Counted from the first letter of the stretch, positions 15,501 through 30,500 are shown. The stretch: DNA of 64,000 nucleotides from Sclerurus mexicanus (GCA_013396755.1 VWZF01003015.1:285972-349971), one strand, 5' to 3'. Made by a program: numbers and translations. Notes: generated by a model not told the origin, from the sequence alone.

Positions 15501-18500
15501 TAACAGTTCAATACCTGCCTTATGAACAGCTTTGCTGGCCTGTGTGGGGTGCAGGGGGCACAGAGCAGTGACTGCCTCTCCCATCAGATTTGGTGATGCT
15601 CTTCCTTGTGCAACTGCCTGCCTTTACCCATGCCTCAGCCTCCAGTGCTGACTCTCCCTGACAGGGCATAGCCAGGACCCTGCCATCATGTGGAGAGATG
15701 AAGCTTGGTCATGATTTGTGAGCCCATAGTGTCAGGCCAACATCAGAGGCTGGGCTGTGAGTCCCAGTAGAGAGCACAGAGAGACTGGCACAGCTGGAGT
15801 GTATTCAGGTAGCACAGCCTTAGGAGAATTGTCCTGGGACACTTAAGGGACTGATTGTAACAGTCTCCCTGTTCTTCATCAGGTATTTGTGATGAGATGG
15901 CAGAGTAGGAAAGTGTCAGAAGATTGGAAGAAAAACTCTTTGCCCAGTATTCAGGACTATGGCAGTGCAGAAGAGATTAGCCAGTCTAAACAAGCTATGC
16001 AGAAAGATCCTGGGACAAATCATTGATTGTTCTATTTGTAAGCATTGGTAGATCAAGCAACAGGGACTCTAGTAAGACTTTAGTAAGACCACATCACATA
16101 AAGCCGATCTAATATGTTCTTGAAAGTAACAGGCCTGATAGATCAGAGAGGAAGGGGATGTAACACATGCCTACAGATTGACTTCAGAAAGACAATTGGC
16201 ACAGGTCCATAAGCAAGCTACAAGGCAGGAGAACAGGTAGATGTGGCACAATGGAAATCATCCTCAGTGGAGTGTGCAGGGATGCTTTGGGGACTGGGCT
16301 GGCACTAAAACCCAGCAGTAATTTGTGAGGGGACTAAGTGGGCAGGACTTATGAGTGCTTTAGTGCCAGAAGTGAAATGGTAAATGAGTGTGACAGCCTC
16401 AGCAGCAATTTGCAATCAATGAGATGAAATTCAATAAGGACACAAACTAAATGTGCGGTATGAAATGAGCACTAACTGGGGAAGCAGCAAGACCAGAGGG
16501 TGGTGCTGGGGACTGCCTGTGCTGCCATGCTCTTGCTAATCCCATTCTGCTGAGCCAAAGCTTGGAGAAGCAGAGGGAGTCACTCCATGAGCACAAGTGA
16601 GCTCAGGCTGCACTTTCAATGCTCTCTAAAGAAGGGTCATCTCTGCTCTGTAGGAAGGATTATGGTTTCTCTCATTAGCCTAGTTAGTGCACGAGTTCAG
16701 CACAGATTAATTTCTATGTTTGACTTGCACCTTTCAGAAGTGATTTGAAAAGTAGCATTGAGTTTATTACAAATGTGAAGAGCAGAAGGAGGCTTTGTGA
16801 TTCATTCTAAAGCATGATATTAATGTTAAAGAGGAAAAAAACAATAGTCACAGGCAACATAAGAGAATCATATTAGACCAAACTGAAGTGCAACTAGCTC
16901 AGGGGTAGGCTGTGTCAGCTGTTTAGCACCAGATAACAGCATCCAAAATTGTGCAGGACCGAACCATGAAGGAAAATATCTTAATCATGGAGGCTTTCAG
17001 AGCAGAGCCAGGCTGCCACAAGTGGTGATGGACAAGGAAGTTGGCTTGAATAAACAAGAACTTTCTTGTAAAACAATGTCTCTCCTCTCCAGAAGAGGCC
17101 AAATGGTCCTCAGCCTGCCTGAATGAATAGCAGCTCCTCTGTGTGCTGAGGCTTTGATTTCTTACTAACTCGTGGGAGCTGAGTCAAATCAGCTGAGGCT
17201 GATGCTGTTTTCCTACCATGTCAAATTGGGAATGACCCAGTTCTTACTGAATGAGGAAAAGATGAGAGATGCAGCCGTGCAGTGAAGAACTCCCACAGTT
17301 AAGTCAGGTGACACAGGCGTTCTTTTCCCTGCTGTGTCACACGCCCTGGAGCAGCGGGCTGGGATGCTGCAGGGCAGAGGGATGTGCTTAGCCCTCTCCC
17401 ATACCCCAGGACATGCAGCTGGCTCCTGGCTGGTGAAACTCAACCAGCTCAGGCCAAAAAGTAGCTTTCATATATGTCTGCTCATCCTCCAAGCTCAAAG
17501 CTCTCTCTGAACATACCTGTAACAGATCTGGGGGCTGTTCTTTCACCAGTAGCGTGAAAGTACTGTGAAAGACCATGAATTTTAGGGTCCATCTGGTGCT
17601 GGGATCAGGACAGCTGTACCAGGATTTCTCTGTTTTCATTGCAGAAGCAGTGAGGCAATTAATGTTTTCTGAGTTATGTCTCCTTTTTTTCTGCCAAGCC
17701 CCTGACTGCCCTGAGTGTCAGAGGGACTAAGGACCATCTTACAATGTTCATCTGTAACTCAAAACTGTCCTCCTAGAGAAAACTAATTGTATTGGAAGTT
17801 GTTCTGGCTACAGTTGGCAGTGTAGAAATCGTGCAAAGTAAGGCGTATGCTGCATGGCAGCTTGGCTTTGATGCAGACTGGGGCTGCCCTGCCTGCCCAG
17901 TGCCTTTGGGATGCTCCAGCAGCTGTCTTGATGCCTGACAGAATCTGGGGGTGGCCTGCCCACTTGTTAAATATATTACCTGAGAGTTTGAAACAAATCA
18001 TCTGTAGAGTTTGCAAATGGATGATTCAGTCAAGAAAATGAGGTAAATCAATCACAAAGGACAGTGAAAGCCAAGCACTGAAAGGGATGTCAACTGGTAA
18101 AGGGCAGCATGGTATTAAATTACCCCTCACCTTTTGCTCTTGCACTGGTTTTATTCTTTGTTGCCAAGTTACCAGGCACATCTGCCTTGTTCTTACACAC
18201 TTATATATTTCCCCCAAGCCTTGGTTCTGGTTGCCATCTTGTGTTTTTGAACACATTGGTATTGCCCAGACCTCTGCTGGGGAGTCAAGGCTTATAAGGA
18301 ATAAAAGGACAGTGAAGACTGCAGCCGTGGCAGACCCAGTGGAAGTTTGAGGCATAAAATAAAGGCAGGGTAGGTCAAAGTAGCTCTTCAGCTCCCTTCT
18401 CCACGGGCCACAAAAGTCAAGTAGTTTGTTCTGCTGGCAGAGGAGCTTTGCTGTTTGGAGGGTCCGGCTCCCCTGCAGGTCATCTTGCATTTCCCTCTCT

Positions 18501-21500
18501 GGTGCTGCAGGGCAGGAGGTGACACAGGGTATAAGAACAGAGGGCTCCAAGTCACCTCAGAGCTGCCAAGCACGTGAGAGCCTGGGCTGGCTTGCTGGCT
18601 ATTAAGTGCAGTTTGTAGAGTAGGTGCGGAGAAATGGGTTGTTCAAAACTGTGAACATGGTTTGATGCTGGAGCTGCGGTACTAGCCTTGGACATGTGCT
18701 GTGCCATCCTTACAGTGCAGCTATCTGGAGCCCCTGTGGAGAACAGCTGGATTTTGGGAGGTGGAATGCATTTACATGATTCATAGACAGAGGAGATGTT
18801 GAACTGGATACAACTGAACTGTATTTCTTCTCCAGCTTTTTGGAAGTCATGCATCAAAGCAGCTCATTTACATCAAGTATTTTCTGCAACTGTAAAACGG
18901 TAGACTTAGATTCATTATTGCCTGTACACCAAGCATGAAGGCTCTGTTGTTACTGTGATGGCAGTTTAAAATTGTCCTTATTGGATAAAAAGCATCAGAA
19001 ACTGCAAAGTTCAGCTGGCTCCACCTTAGAGATAACTGGGCATCTGCTTAAATTCAGTGTTCCTTTTCAGAGACTACTGACTTATCAGAGTTGCTGTCCT
19101 TCCATCAGGAAGTTTGCTTTGAGCAACTGTCCAGTCTCCCACTGGACTGTCCAGCACTTTGATTTGTGGGTCTAGGTTTCTTTTGATTGTAGTTCATGCC
19201 AGCTCATAAATCCTCATGCTGCAAGGAACTGCTTAGCTCAGCAGCTTGGGCTGTGTCTGGAAGGTGGGACGTTCTCCTGTGCTTTCTTTGAGTTGGCATG
19301 AAAGTTTAAAGTAAATCACTGTTGGAGTCATTGGTTATTTCCCAGAGCTTTATTCTCCTGCAGCTAAACTAGGGGAAGCAGAAGAGAGTTCTTGCACTTC
19401 GCTATTTCAAACATTTTGAGATTTCTTTTACCTCTCTCTCTGTGCCTCTTTCCAGGTTTCTTGTTCTTGGAGTCTGATTTATGTTCCTTTAAGCAAGTGA
19501 CCACATATTGTTCCTAAGAACTCTGTGAAAAAAGAACTGAAATGCCCTTACCCATTATATTTTTAGCTTATTAGCAGAAAAAATAGAAGGTGTCTGCTGC
19601 AGTCTGCAAGCAGCAGGGCTCCAGACCCTGCAGGTTCCTGACTTGCTTCTATGGGATATGAAGAAATTATCTGATTGTTTATTGTAAGGAGTCTTCTGTT
19701 CCCTTCTCTGCTGACATACACCAGAATGGAAGCACTTTTGGGGGGCTGAAAATCAGGGGTTTGAAATCTCACTCTGTAGTTTCTGTATTGCTCTGGGATG
19801 AATGTGTGTGTGCAATTGTGATGGCCCCAGGTCTCAGCACCTGCAGGCAGCATGAGGGGTGGCATGCAGAGCTGGCAGGAAAGGGGTAACGGTTCATAGG
19901 GGGACCGTCACTGGTTTGTAAGCTCTGAAAGGATAGTGGTACAAATAACAATCCCTGTATATAAGCCCATTTGCACCTGCTGCCTGGCAGTGTCTGAGTG
20001 TCAGCTCTCATGTGGCTGGTGCTGGATGAGTGCCTGCTGTCAAACCTGTGCTCTGTGGAGAGTGTTTGGATGTGGCTCTGGTTCTGGTCATCCTGCTCCC
20101 CAGGAATCTGATGCTCCAGTCACACATGAAGCTGGGTGGCTTTGCTGTGGGCCATGGTTACTCTTCTCTGGGTCTTATGCTCTGAGAGGGGTCATCTTGC
20201 AAGACCTGAGAGGCCATCTCTGCATGCAAGCAGTGAACCATACCCTGGAGGGACAGGAGCCACCATAGCAGTGGAGTGGAGAGAAGTTCTTTGTTGCTGG
20301 TGACTCTCTGGGGTCCAGCTGGATCCCATTTCATAATCCTTAATGCCAGGACCTGAACCAACAGGGCAGCTCAGGGAGTAGGGAGTTCCAAGGAGACTCA
20401 AGGTTTTCAATCACTCATTCTTGGCGCAGAAAGCCCTTCACAAAGCCCAAGGCACCTCTGCAGATGGTGCTGGTCACATGGAGCTCTGCTGCTTTGCAGC
20501 ACTGTTAACCTGCCTCAAGTGTTGTGCCCCTCTTAAGGTACTCCCAAAGCACCAAAAGCAGTGTCGGTCTGATCCTGTTTCCCTCTCTCCTGAGAGTAGC
20601 TGTAAGCTTTTAAATCAAAGCCTCTGAAGTCCTTCCTACTGCCTGTGGCCCACCCCTCCATCTGCTGCGTCTGACAGCTGATATGAGGCTGATGTTTCCA
20701 GCCAAAGTACTGAAATAGTTTGTTCTTTTCCATGATTCCCTTGGCAAAGGAAAACAAGCCCATTTGTTTAGAAGCTCATAAAAGAGGAGCTTTATAGTAG
20801 GAACATTCATAAACTTGTTTGCTTTTGACCTTCTCCACATTGCTGATGGTTTCGAGTCCTCGTCCCAGGCATTGTGCTTGTCTGGGCTGTCCGTGACATT
20901 TTTGAAAAACAGCCTCACACAGAGTAATTTAAATTGCTCAGCACTCCAGCACTGAGCCTTCGGACTCGCTTTCTCCAGCGCAGGGCTGGGCAGGATGTGC
21001 AGGTGGTATACACTGACAGCCTTAACAGAGAGCAGTGCAGACCTGCCTGCTGGAAAGAAACCTAGCCACTAATTCCCTGTTGCTTTTTTTTTTTTGGCTA
21101 GATTAAATGATGCTGCTCAAGCAGAGAGCATTTCTCAGGTTCTTAGGTTACTAAGTGAATAAAAGTATTCTTTGAAGGCAAGAAATTAGATCTTTAGTGA
21201 GTACAGGTCATGGGAGACTGATAGCTTTGAAAGAGTGCTTGTTCTGTTTCAGAGATAATAGGTAGGACAGCAGGTGTAAAGTACAAGTGAGGACAGCCAC
21301 CTTTATTTATGTCTAGTGGCAGGAAATTGGAATTACCTTTGGTGGACTCTGAGACCATAAGTGTCAGGTCAAGATTCAGTGTTTAATGCTGGCATCTGAT
21401 GTTTTGAGCAGATAAAAATGCTGCAGAGCTTTCACCTATGCTTTTGTTGACTGGGGAAGGGCTCTCCAAACTGCAGATCTGTGGCTGATTACCTTCTTGA

Positions 21501-24500
21501 ATTGTACTGTCATGGATTTCTACAAAATATGTCTGAGAACCCTGTCCATTTTCAAGTGCTTTGCCATCTGGAAAAGTCTTACTTTGTTTCAGTCTGGAAG
21601 GAGTCTTCCTCCTCTTGTTTTTCACGTTGGTAAAACCTTTGTTCTCCCTCACAGACAAAGGACATCACAAATTGCTACTGACATGGGGCTTTTAGTCCTA
21701 TGAGCACACAGCAGCTCATGAAACTTTTGCTTGGTTTGCTACACATGGATTCAGATAAAATTCTTCAACTCATTGGTGTATAATGGGAAGGTGGATGTAT
21801 TGATTTGATACAAACCTCTCTCCCTGCTCTTTGGAGTAAGCTTTTATAGGGTAGCACTGTCCGATTTCAGATAATTCCTAGATTCAAGTTGTGAGCATGG
21901 CATACTGTTGAAATTATATGTTTCCTCTGTCTCTTAAGAGCTGATAAATAAGACACAGCTGTCAGGAGGTGTACAAGTACTTCAGTCCTAATTTCCCCTA
22001 TATTCCCACTGTACTTGTTAGTATAAAATATTCCCTTCCTTAGTTTTTCTGAAGACAGAAAAGGGAAGGCTGAAAGTCTTCATGGTGGACACCAGCTGGG
22101 AGTCCAGCATGCTGCAGACTGCTCACCTCAGCAGTGGGGAAGAGAGGGCCATCATGTTTTATTAGCCTTTGCAGTCTGTATCAATAACAGGAGCTAACTG
22201 CAATTATTGGAAGATAATGTTAAGTTAATATGTTTTCTCGAGTAACTGCCACTGCTCCCTCTGGAGTCATAATGAAGTGTGCATTATCCTGCAGCTGGTG
22301 GTGTGGCAGGTCTGTGTCACTGCTGTATCAGTGCCAGGGTCTGAGGTCCATGCCAGTGGGAATCCTGCCTGGATGGGTCCTAGGATCTGTCTCCCTCCAT
22401 CTTCACCTTTCCCATTTGGCTAATCTTTACCTGGCATTTCCCTTGATGCTGTGAGAGAAGGACATGTGTGCAGGTGTAGTGTCTGAAGCAGCTGGACTGC
22501 GCTGTCAGCACCAACCTGTCCTCTGTTTCCCTGGCATTATTGCATTACCCCTTAATCATGTTGTCCCTGTTCCCATCACTTCCCTAGTACTTACTGGTTT
22601 CACTCTTTACTGTTATTATTGAGCTGGAAATGTTAGAAAGCTCTGTAATAAGCAGTAATCAGAATTTCTGACAGCAGTCCCTGTTCAGGCATCTGTCTGT
22701 GTTAAACTCTGATTTAACACCTTTTTTTCTCATTACTTGCATGGAGAAGGGAGATTGAGAGCTGTGGGTTTAGCAATGCTGGCTCTGAGCATTCTCCAGC
22801 CTGGATCATCTGGAGTCTTGCCAAGGGTTGCACCCGCAGCAGAGAAGTGATTCTCACCCCAGGAGAGACCCTGCAGGAGGGGGAGTCCCTCACAAGAAGC
22901 ACAAGTGCACGCTGGTTACTTAAAAGAGGACCATGCCCCTGACAACAGGTGGTAATTGTGTGCTGAGGATGGGATGTTTTTTCCGTGGGACCTTTTGTCT
23001 CTGATTTCTCCAGCCAGCACTCTTCCACTGAGGGGTGTTCTTGCCTAATTAATCCCTTTTGTGTTCTTTTCCTTTCTTTCCCCCCAGGCCCATGTGTTTG
23101 ATCTGAACATTAATAAGCATGAACCTCTCTGCACCCAGCTGGTGGTGACCAGGAAGAAAAATAAGACAACTCACATCCAGTTTAATCCTGTCTACCCTAT
23201 TATCATTGTTGGAGATGAACGAGGCCTCATCACCTCCTTGAAGCTCTCTCCCAATCTGCGCAAGATGCCTAAGGTAAGGATAAGCTGCATTCCCCTAAGG
23301 GAGGTACCAAACCGCAGCAGGTCTCTTCATGCCTTGTCACTCTCCCCTCTCCTTCCATGCAATGGTGTTGGCAAAGCTGCTTTCTTTAGCAAGGTGCTTG
23401 CAATTACAAACCTTCAGTGTAGGTTGCCTGTGATGTTAAATCCATGCCTCTGTTCCTGTATGAGTAAGAAGGCTCAGTTTGCTCCTGGGCAGGAACGGGG
23501 ACTGGTGGGAAGGGGATTTGCTGTCTGTGGGCACTTTCTTACAATGATTCAGACAAGGTCTGATCCAGAAGCTCTGCAGAGGTTCATTTGTTTCCCAAAG
23601 GTCACATATTTTCTTAGCTTTGGGTTTTACTTGCAAAACTCATTGAAATTAAGCAAAGGAGATCTCAGCTCTTTCCCAAGTCCTCCGACAAAACCCATGC
23701 TGACTGTCTTCTTTTGCTACTGCATCAGAGCCTGTCCCCTGCCCACCATGTCAAATGTCCTGTAAATGAACAAGCAGTGTTCTTTAATACGTGAGGAGAC
23801 CTGGGGTCCTTATCTCAAGTGACAGCAATGAGGTACTTGTGTCTCTGGGAGCTGGTGAAGTCTCTTTTCCTACCCAGCAGTTAGGGCCAGTCATGAAGGA
23901 TGATGATCTCTCTCACACAGATCCATTACTGGACTTTTTTCTGGTCTTCATCCAGCTATGACTTGAATTGCTGTAAATGCAGTGTCCTTTCTGAGCCCTT
24001 GTAATTCTCATATCCAGTCGTCTTGTGTTAAGTGGTGTCTTTCAGTTTCAGGCTTTTTAGAACTGATCCAAGAAAGCAATCTCTCAAGATGATCATCTTT
24101 TATTTATATACTCCCAAATGTTTTATATACTCTACTAATCCCCTGTATTAGGCAGGGTCTTTGTCCAGGAACTAATCACACTAGTGTCACTCCAGAGTGA
24201 TTTTTAAACAGTTCCTTCAGCCAGATGCCACTGGAAACATGAATCTTACCCCATGCTTAGAGGGCACAGAAAACATTACCAGGGCAGTTTGTTTGGGGCT
24301 GGGTTGTGGGACTTGTGGAGGAGAATGTCTTATACACTTCAAAATTTCTACTTTCATCAAAACTGTAGCCCAAGACCATCCAAGCTCTCAGGGCTGTTGT
24401 TGGGTTGGCTCAGGACAAGTTTCTTCATTGCTTTGTGAGTCCTTTCTGGTGTGGTTGAGCACAGTGGTTCCCATGGACCCTGGTTTCAGAAAGGCTTAAG

Positions 24501-27500
24501 CAGTGGAGATGGGTCACGCCCACATAAATGTGGCTGCTCTCCTTCACACCCCCACTGTGGGCTGAGCAGTGCCCAGCAATACTGCATTGTGGATCAGAAT
24601 CATGAATGATTTGGATTGCAAGGGAACTTAAAGATCATGTAATTCCAAAACCCCTCCCATGGTCAGGGACACATCCCACCAGACCAGGTTGCTCAGAGCT
24701 CAGTCCAGACTGGCCTTGAACACTTGCAGGGATGGGGCATCCACAACTTCTCTGGGCAACTTGTGCCAGGGCCTTGCCATCCTCACAGTAAAGAATTTTT
24801 TCATAATATCTTGTCTATACCTACCCTTTTTCAGTTTGAATCCATTCCCCCTTGTCCTGTCACTACATGGACTTGTAAAAAGCCCCTCTCTGTCTTTGTA
24901 GGCTCCCTCCAGGTACTGGAAGGCCACAATTAGGTCATCCTGGTGTTTCTCCTTTCCAGGCTGAACAATCTGAATTCTTTCAGCCTTTCCTCATAGGACA
25001 GCTGCTCCATCCTTCTGATCATCTTTGTGCCCTCCTCTGGACTTGCTCCAAGAGGTTCATGTTCTTTCTGTCCTGGGGACCCCAAAGCTGAACACAGCTC
25101 GCCAGGTGGGTCTCACCAAAGCAGAATCCCCTCTCTTGACCTGCTGCCCACCCTGCTTTGGATGCAGCCCAGGACATGTTTGGTTTCTGGGCTGTGAGTG
25201 CACGTGGCCGGGTCATGTCCAGCCTCTCACCCACCAGCAACCCTAAGCTCTTCTTGGTAGGGCTGCTCTCCCTCTGTTCATGCCTGGATTGTTACTGGGG
25301 GTTGCCCTGACACAGGTGCAGGACCTTGCACTTGGTTTTATTAAACTTCATGAGATTCCAATGGGCCCACATCCTGAGCTTGTCCAGGTCCCTGTGGCTG
25401 ACATCCCATCCTTCGGGTGTGGATTCAAATGTCTCCTTCCATTTCTGGTGGCCAGCTGCAGCCCTTTGTGCAGGTATGATTGTTGTCAACTCCCTTTGCT
25501 GACCTTTTTGAGAAGCAAATTGCATGTTGTTGACAAAACAATTTAAACTGTTAGTTCAGGAGTGACTCAATCACTTCCTGCTGACCTTAAACCAATAGGT
25601 ACCATATCTCAGGCAACATATAAGTGGGATGGAAATGGACTCTGCTGCTTTGATGTTATTAAACTATCTATCTTCTGTTGGCCTGGGCAAATTTGAAGGG
25701 ACACTTAACATTGAACTAAATGTTTCCTGTACATGTGGAGAGGAAGGAGGGATGTTCAGGCATGGCTGGTGATGTGTGCAGGTTCCTTGGTTGCAGCCAG
25801 CTTGTCTCTGGATATAGGAGGTTAAAGACAGGAGAATTTAAAGCAGATGACATGGAGTGTGGTGGCAGAGTGGTGGATCTGGCCCAGCCTGCTCAGTGGC
25901 CTTTCTGTGTCACAAGTGAACAAGTGGTGAGGAGGATTAGGTGATGGAAGAGAGTGCTTTAACACAGGGAAGTCAGGGTCTGGCAGAACAGGCAGTGCCA
26001 TCCACTGTGTCCTCCTGTCTGCCTCCTTCCAGTGCCTGCACCAGTCTTCATGTCCTTGGCACCAAGCCTCCAGCCATGTTAGCAGGAGTATCATCTCACT
26101 GTGGGAAGTCAGATGTACTTCCAGAGTATTGATCCTGGCTCCTCTAAAGATCAAATCAGTGTGCTCTTTAAACCCTTACCCTGTGCAACCAGCTTTCATT
26201 TGTAAAATGGCTCAACTTCTCCCCCTTTTCTGGGAGTCCCCATGGTGGAGTTAACAGTCATGGAACTTGGAGAGATTTTTGTAAGTGAAGAGGACCCAAA
26301 ACTGTGCAGAGGAGTTCTGGCATCCCAGCTGTCTCCTTGCAGATAGAGAAATGTGTTTGTGCCTGGCTCAGTACGTGGGTGTCTCAGGCTGTTCTGTTCA
26401 TCACAGGTCCCCAGTGAACCCAGTGGGGAAATCTGCCCTACACTCAAATGGAAAGGCCACAGCCAGTGCTTCTGAAGGGTGGGGCCTTCATAGCAACCCC
26501 AGCATCTGTGAGCTCAGCTGTCAGGTCTGACTTCTGTCAGTTCCTCTGGGGCTGGAAATGTGCCTTTTGCTGAGGTCTGGCAGATCCCAGAGTGCTCAAG
26601 GCATAGGGCAAACAGGGGTTCATCTGGGTCCCTCTACCTGTCTGTTTCACGCTGACATCACAGAGGTTTGCCTTCCCTACCTGTTTTTGACAGGTATGAA
26701 GAGCAGAGTAATCAACTTTTTTTGAGAGGACTCTTAATAACCACATGTGATTCCAAACCCAATTCTTTCCCTAAAAAAAGACAAGGTGCTGTCTGTTCCA
26801 TGTTCTGCAGATTACTTGACTATTGCTGGGCTTAGAAGATAGGGCTTGCAAATATCCTGAGCTTGGGATTTCAGCCATTCTGAATTTATTCTGTTTTGCC
26901 TGTTAGTTAAAGGTCATGTGGTGGATAACTGGAAATAGGGACAATAAAGATAAGACCTTGGTCCTTCCTGTCTTCATGTCCTTGAGTGAGGAGGGAGAGT
27001 TCAAGAGCTCTTTAAATAATTTGCAGGGTTGACCTGCAGCTTAATTAATTCATGTTTGCAAAACACTTGGGGATCTTTAAGAAGTGTTATTTAATGCTCT
27101 GAGTTTTGCTGTCAGCGACGTTAGCACAGCCTCATTTATGAACACTTGGCAGAACAAATATGCCAAAGGGGGAACTTCTCGAAAGCACTCAGGTGGTGTT
27201 CTCAGAAGTGACTTTCACCAAGCCATATAGTAGAAGCTTCAAAAAATGCTTAAAACTCCCTGTGAGTTTTGGCATCCTAAATCATTTAGTGGCACGTGGG
27301 AAAAGAAGCATTTGTTGTTGAGAGAAGCTGGAGACAGGGGCTCTGCTACCTACCAGGCACTTGTGTCAAGGACACACAGAGGGCACAGTGTCCCTGTGTA
27401 CAAGACAGGAAGCACAGCGGGCGTCCTTGTGTCTGTGCCCTGGTGATTTGTGTCCTGGAGCTCTCCCTAGTCCCACAGATGAAGTCTCTGGGGCAGGACA

Positions 27501-30500
27501 AAGGCATCCCCTTGCCCCAAAGCAGTGAGCTGTATTTGTTTCCATGAGGTGTGATCCTGGTAGAGTTTTCTCTGTGCCTATTGCTGTTGTCTCTAGATTG
27601 TGTGAACCCTGTGGGATGATTGTGTGAACTCCTAGGAGTCCTCTAGGAACGCACTACCCAAGAGCCTGGGAGCTTGGCAGGGCAAAGACAGCTGAACCCA
27701 AATCATGTGGGAAGAGCAACCATGGGGCAGAGAGCAGAGCTTGTTGAAAGTATGTTTGCAATCAGACTACCAGCAGCACAGTCCTGCACTGGCCATGCCG
27801 AACACCCGTCTCCCTGAGCATCCAGCCCTGCTTGGGCAGAAAGCTCATGACAAGAGATATTGTCCTGTGCGAGTAGGCCAGTGAAACTGATGCTCAGAAG
27901 AGGGGGACAGAAATGCTTGCAGTGTTTTAAGATGCAGCAGTAGGAACAAGTGGCTCTCTGCTGTTGTCCAAGCCACTTTTGGACTCCAAGCACTCCTTAA
28001 ATATTGCAGCGGATGTCAGGCAGGAGTTGTTTAACTAATAAAGTATCATTTCTAATTTTTAATGACCTTGGGTGGTTGAGTTCACCCGAGGGAAGCATTG
28101 CTGTAAGAAGAATCAGTTTCGGGCAGAGCTGTTTAATTAGTGAGCCTTCCGGGTTTCACTCGAGGGTTGGAAGAAATTAAAGCATTTTGTCATCACAGTC
28201 AAAAAGAATGTAGCTGCTCATGGGCTTAGGTTTTCTATAAACTGCTAAAATAGCCTGACACAACCCCTGTCAATGCTAAAAGTGAGAAGAAGATAGTAAA
28301 AAGATGTGTGCAGTGTTTTTAGAAGTGTTGGGAGACCACAGAAGAGTAGAAGTAGAAAAAAAGAGATTACAATACAGAATTTGCTGAGGCTAAGGCAAAT
28401 TTCTTGGCCAGTACCCAGGCTAATGGCCAGGAAGGCAGACAGCTTCTTGGCCTGATGCTTGTCTTGGATATTTGTCTTGGATTATTTAAGATGATTATCT
28501 CAGTCTCTGTTCCTGCTACTGGTTTCTTCACATGCAAGGCACCTCTTTTTCTCTGTCCCTCAGGAACAGTTGTGTTTCTTCCCATGCAGTAAATCCTGGT
28601 TGACAGAGACTTGCTGGGCATGAGTGGAGTGTGAAGAGGAACACGACTGCTCACCTATTCCAGGACTGGGCTTGTTCAGGAGCTGCAGGACACACCTGTG
28701 GCTCTGCTGCTGTGCATCTGTGAGCTGCTTGTGGTGTGGGAACAAGCAAGAGGCATGGGGTGGCTCTGAGCCTTCCTGTCTGTGCATGTGCTGGGTGGCT
28801 GCTCTGCTCTCTCTGTGTCTTATCACACCAGCCAGTGTCACCTCTGGGCTCCCTGTGCACCTCCTGCATCTTTGCAGCACTGACAATTTTGCCCTTGCCC
28901 AAATCCAGCCCAACACTGCTTAGCCAAGGGAGAGGCATTGAGTTTTGCTTCCTGAAATCTCTTCACTGCTTTGTAGCCTTGTGTTGTTATCACCTAGGGT
29001 GACAAGGAGAAACTTGGAGTTAAGAATCAGGAGATTGTTTCTGTTCTTAGTGTTTTCCTGTAGCTGTGGGAGTTGTGAGGCATGAACCAACCAGAACAAA
29101 AAGATGAACATGAACTCCCTCATTCTGTCTCATGAGGTACAGTCTATGACCACATGTGACTGTATTTCAGGGAGGAAGCTATAGATTAGGTACATTCTCC
29201 AAGCTCACATCAGTTCTGGACTGGAGAGTAGTTTATCACTGACAGAAGTACATTTTGTCTCTTAACTTTCCATTTCAACAGCTCTCATTCTGTCTGAGAG
29301 GAAAGCACTTGTCTGTCCTCTCCAGATGGCTCAAGATTTGCTCTTTTAGTGGTGTGATTCCTGGTCCCTCTGTTTTCATGCAAATGCTCCTCTCGTTGAG
29401 ATTCCCTCCATGGCTTCTGTGCTGCTCGATCAGTGGCCGAATTCCTCCCGTCTCTTCTGAGCTCACTAATTGCTCAGTGACCCTGAAGCACAGAGCACAA
29501 GCAGTGCTGGAGGAATTTGGCATCAAGTGCTGCTGTGCCCTGCCTTCATCAGGACTGTTTCCTCCAGAGGCAGCTTGGCCTCCGGCTAAGGAGGCACACA
29601 CAGCTGAACTTGGGACTCATAAAATCTAACCTGCAGCTTGATAGCTTGCTCTGAGGTTTGCAAATGCTTTTTTATTTCCTTTCAATCCCTCACCTGTTAT
29701 TTTGTCTAGCTGCAAGTAGCTGCTCTCTGTATTGTTAGAGGAAGAGTTGAGGAGTATGGGGTGCATCCAGGTTTTTGTGAAAGCCTATTCCTGACCATTC
29801 ACAGCTTTCTCTGTCACTTTTGTAGGCCATGTAAGGAACATATGCACTGGTGTTGACTCCATGGTATGGGAAGGAAAGCCAGAGCTGGAGGACTTGAAGA
29901 AGAATAGGTTGTAGAGGTGTGTGGACAGGTGGCTCTGAGCCTGCCTTGGAGCAGGAAGGGCTGAGGTGGTTGCTCTGACAGTCTCTGTTGTTGGCATGTT
30001 CTGGTCCCAGCAAGAGGCCACACCGCTGTTGTGCAGCCTGCCAGGGTGTGAGCAGCATTTGCTTGTGGCCTGTGGCTGTTTTGCTATGCAGATCTGTGAC
30101 TCATAACTGTAAATCAACAGCTACCAAGGGGGAATACTAACAAAAGCAGGCTCCCATGCACCTCCTGCCTTCTCCTTCCCCACCACACTTTCCTGCCCTG
30201 CCACTGTGCTGGGAAACCCATTAGCAGGAAGACCCTCACAGGCCCCAAGAATCCCTTCTCCTTCCACTGTCCCACATCAGGTTCCTTACAATCTCACATA
30301 GCCTGGGATAAAATGAAGGGACTATCTAATCCTGGAAAAGCTGTTACTTGGGAAATTAGATAGTCCATGTGCCAGCAGGCTGCAGTCCTTCTTGAGCAAA
30401 ACTGAAGCCTTTGGATATTTACCTGGACACCATGGACACAGTCGCTGTGCACAGGTGAGTGCCCCTATGGCACAAATCCACACCACAGTTACAAAGAGTT

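Larger units (their letters stand above)
10066..23087 (+). other. DNAI1: DNAI1 intron D-E (13,022 bp)
   Basis: The intron carries two + strand CR1 remnants (about 13660-14045 and 15860-16470). The remainder is unique-looking sequence with chance open frames no longer than 174 codons, none resembling a known protein. Short poly-A and poly-T runs occur at 13399-13412 and 21087-21097. Confidence 0.85.

Noticed and set aside
18026..18550. 174-codon - strand frame in the DNAI1 intron
   Set aside because: No family resemblance and no transcription signals. Such lengths are expected by chance in sequence of this size.
23061..23765. 234-codon open frame on +
   Set aside because: Only 23088-23273 is coding (DNAI1 exon). 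The remainder runs through a good GT donor into the intron.
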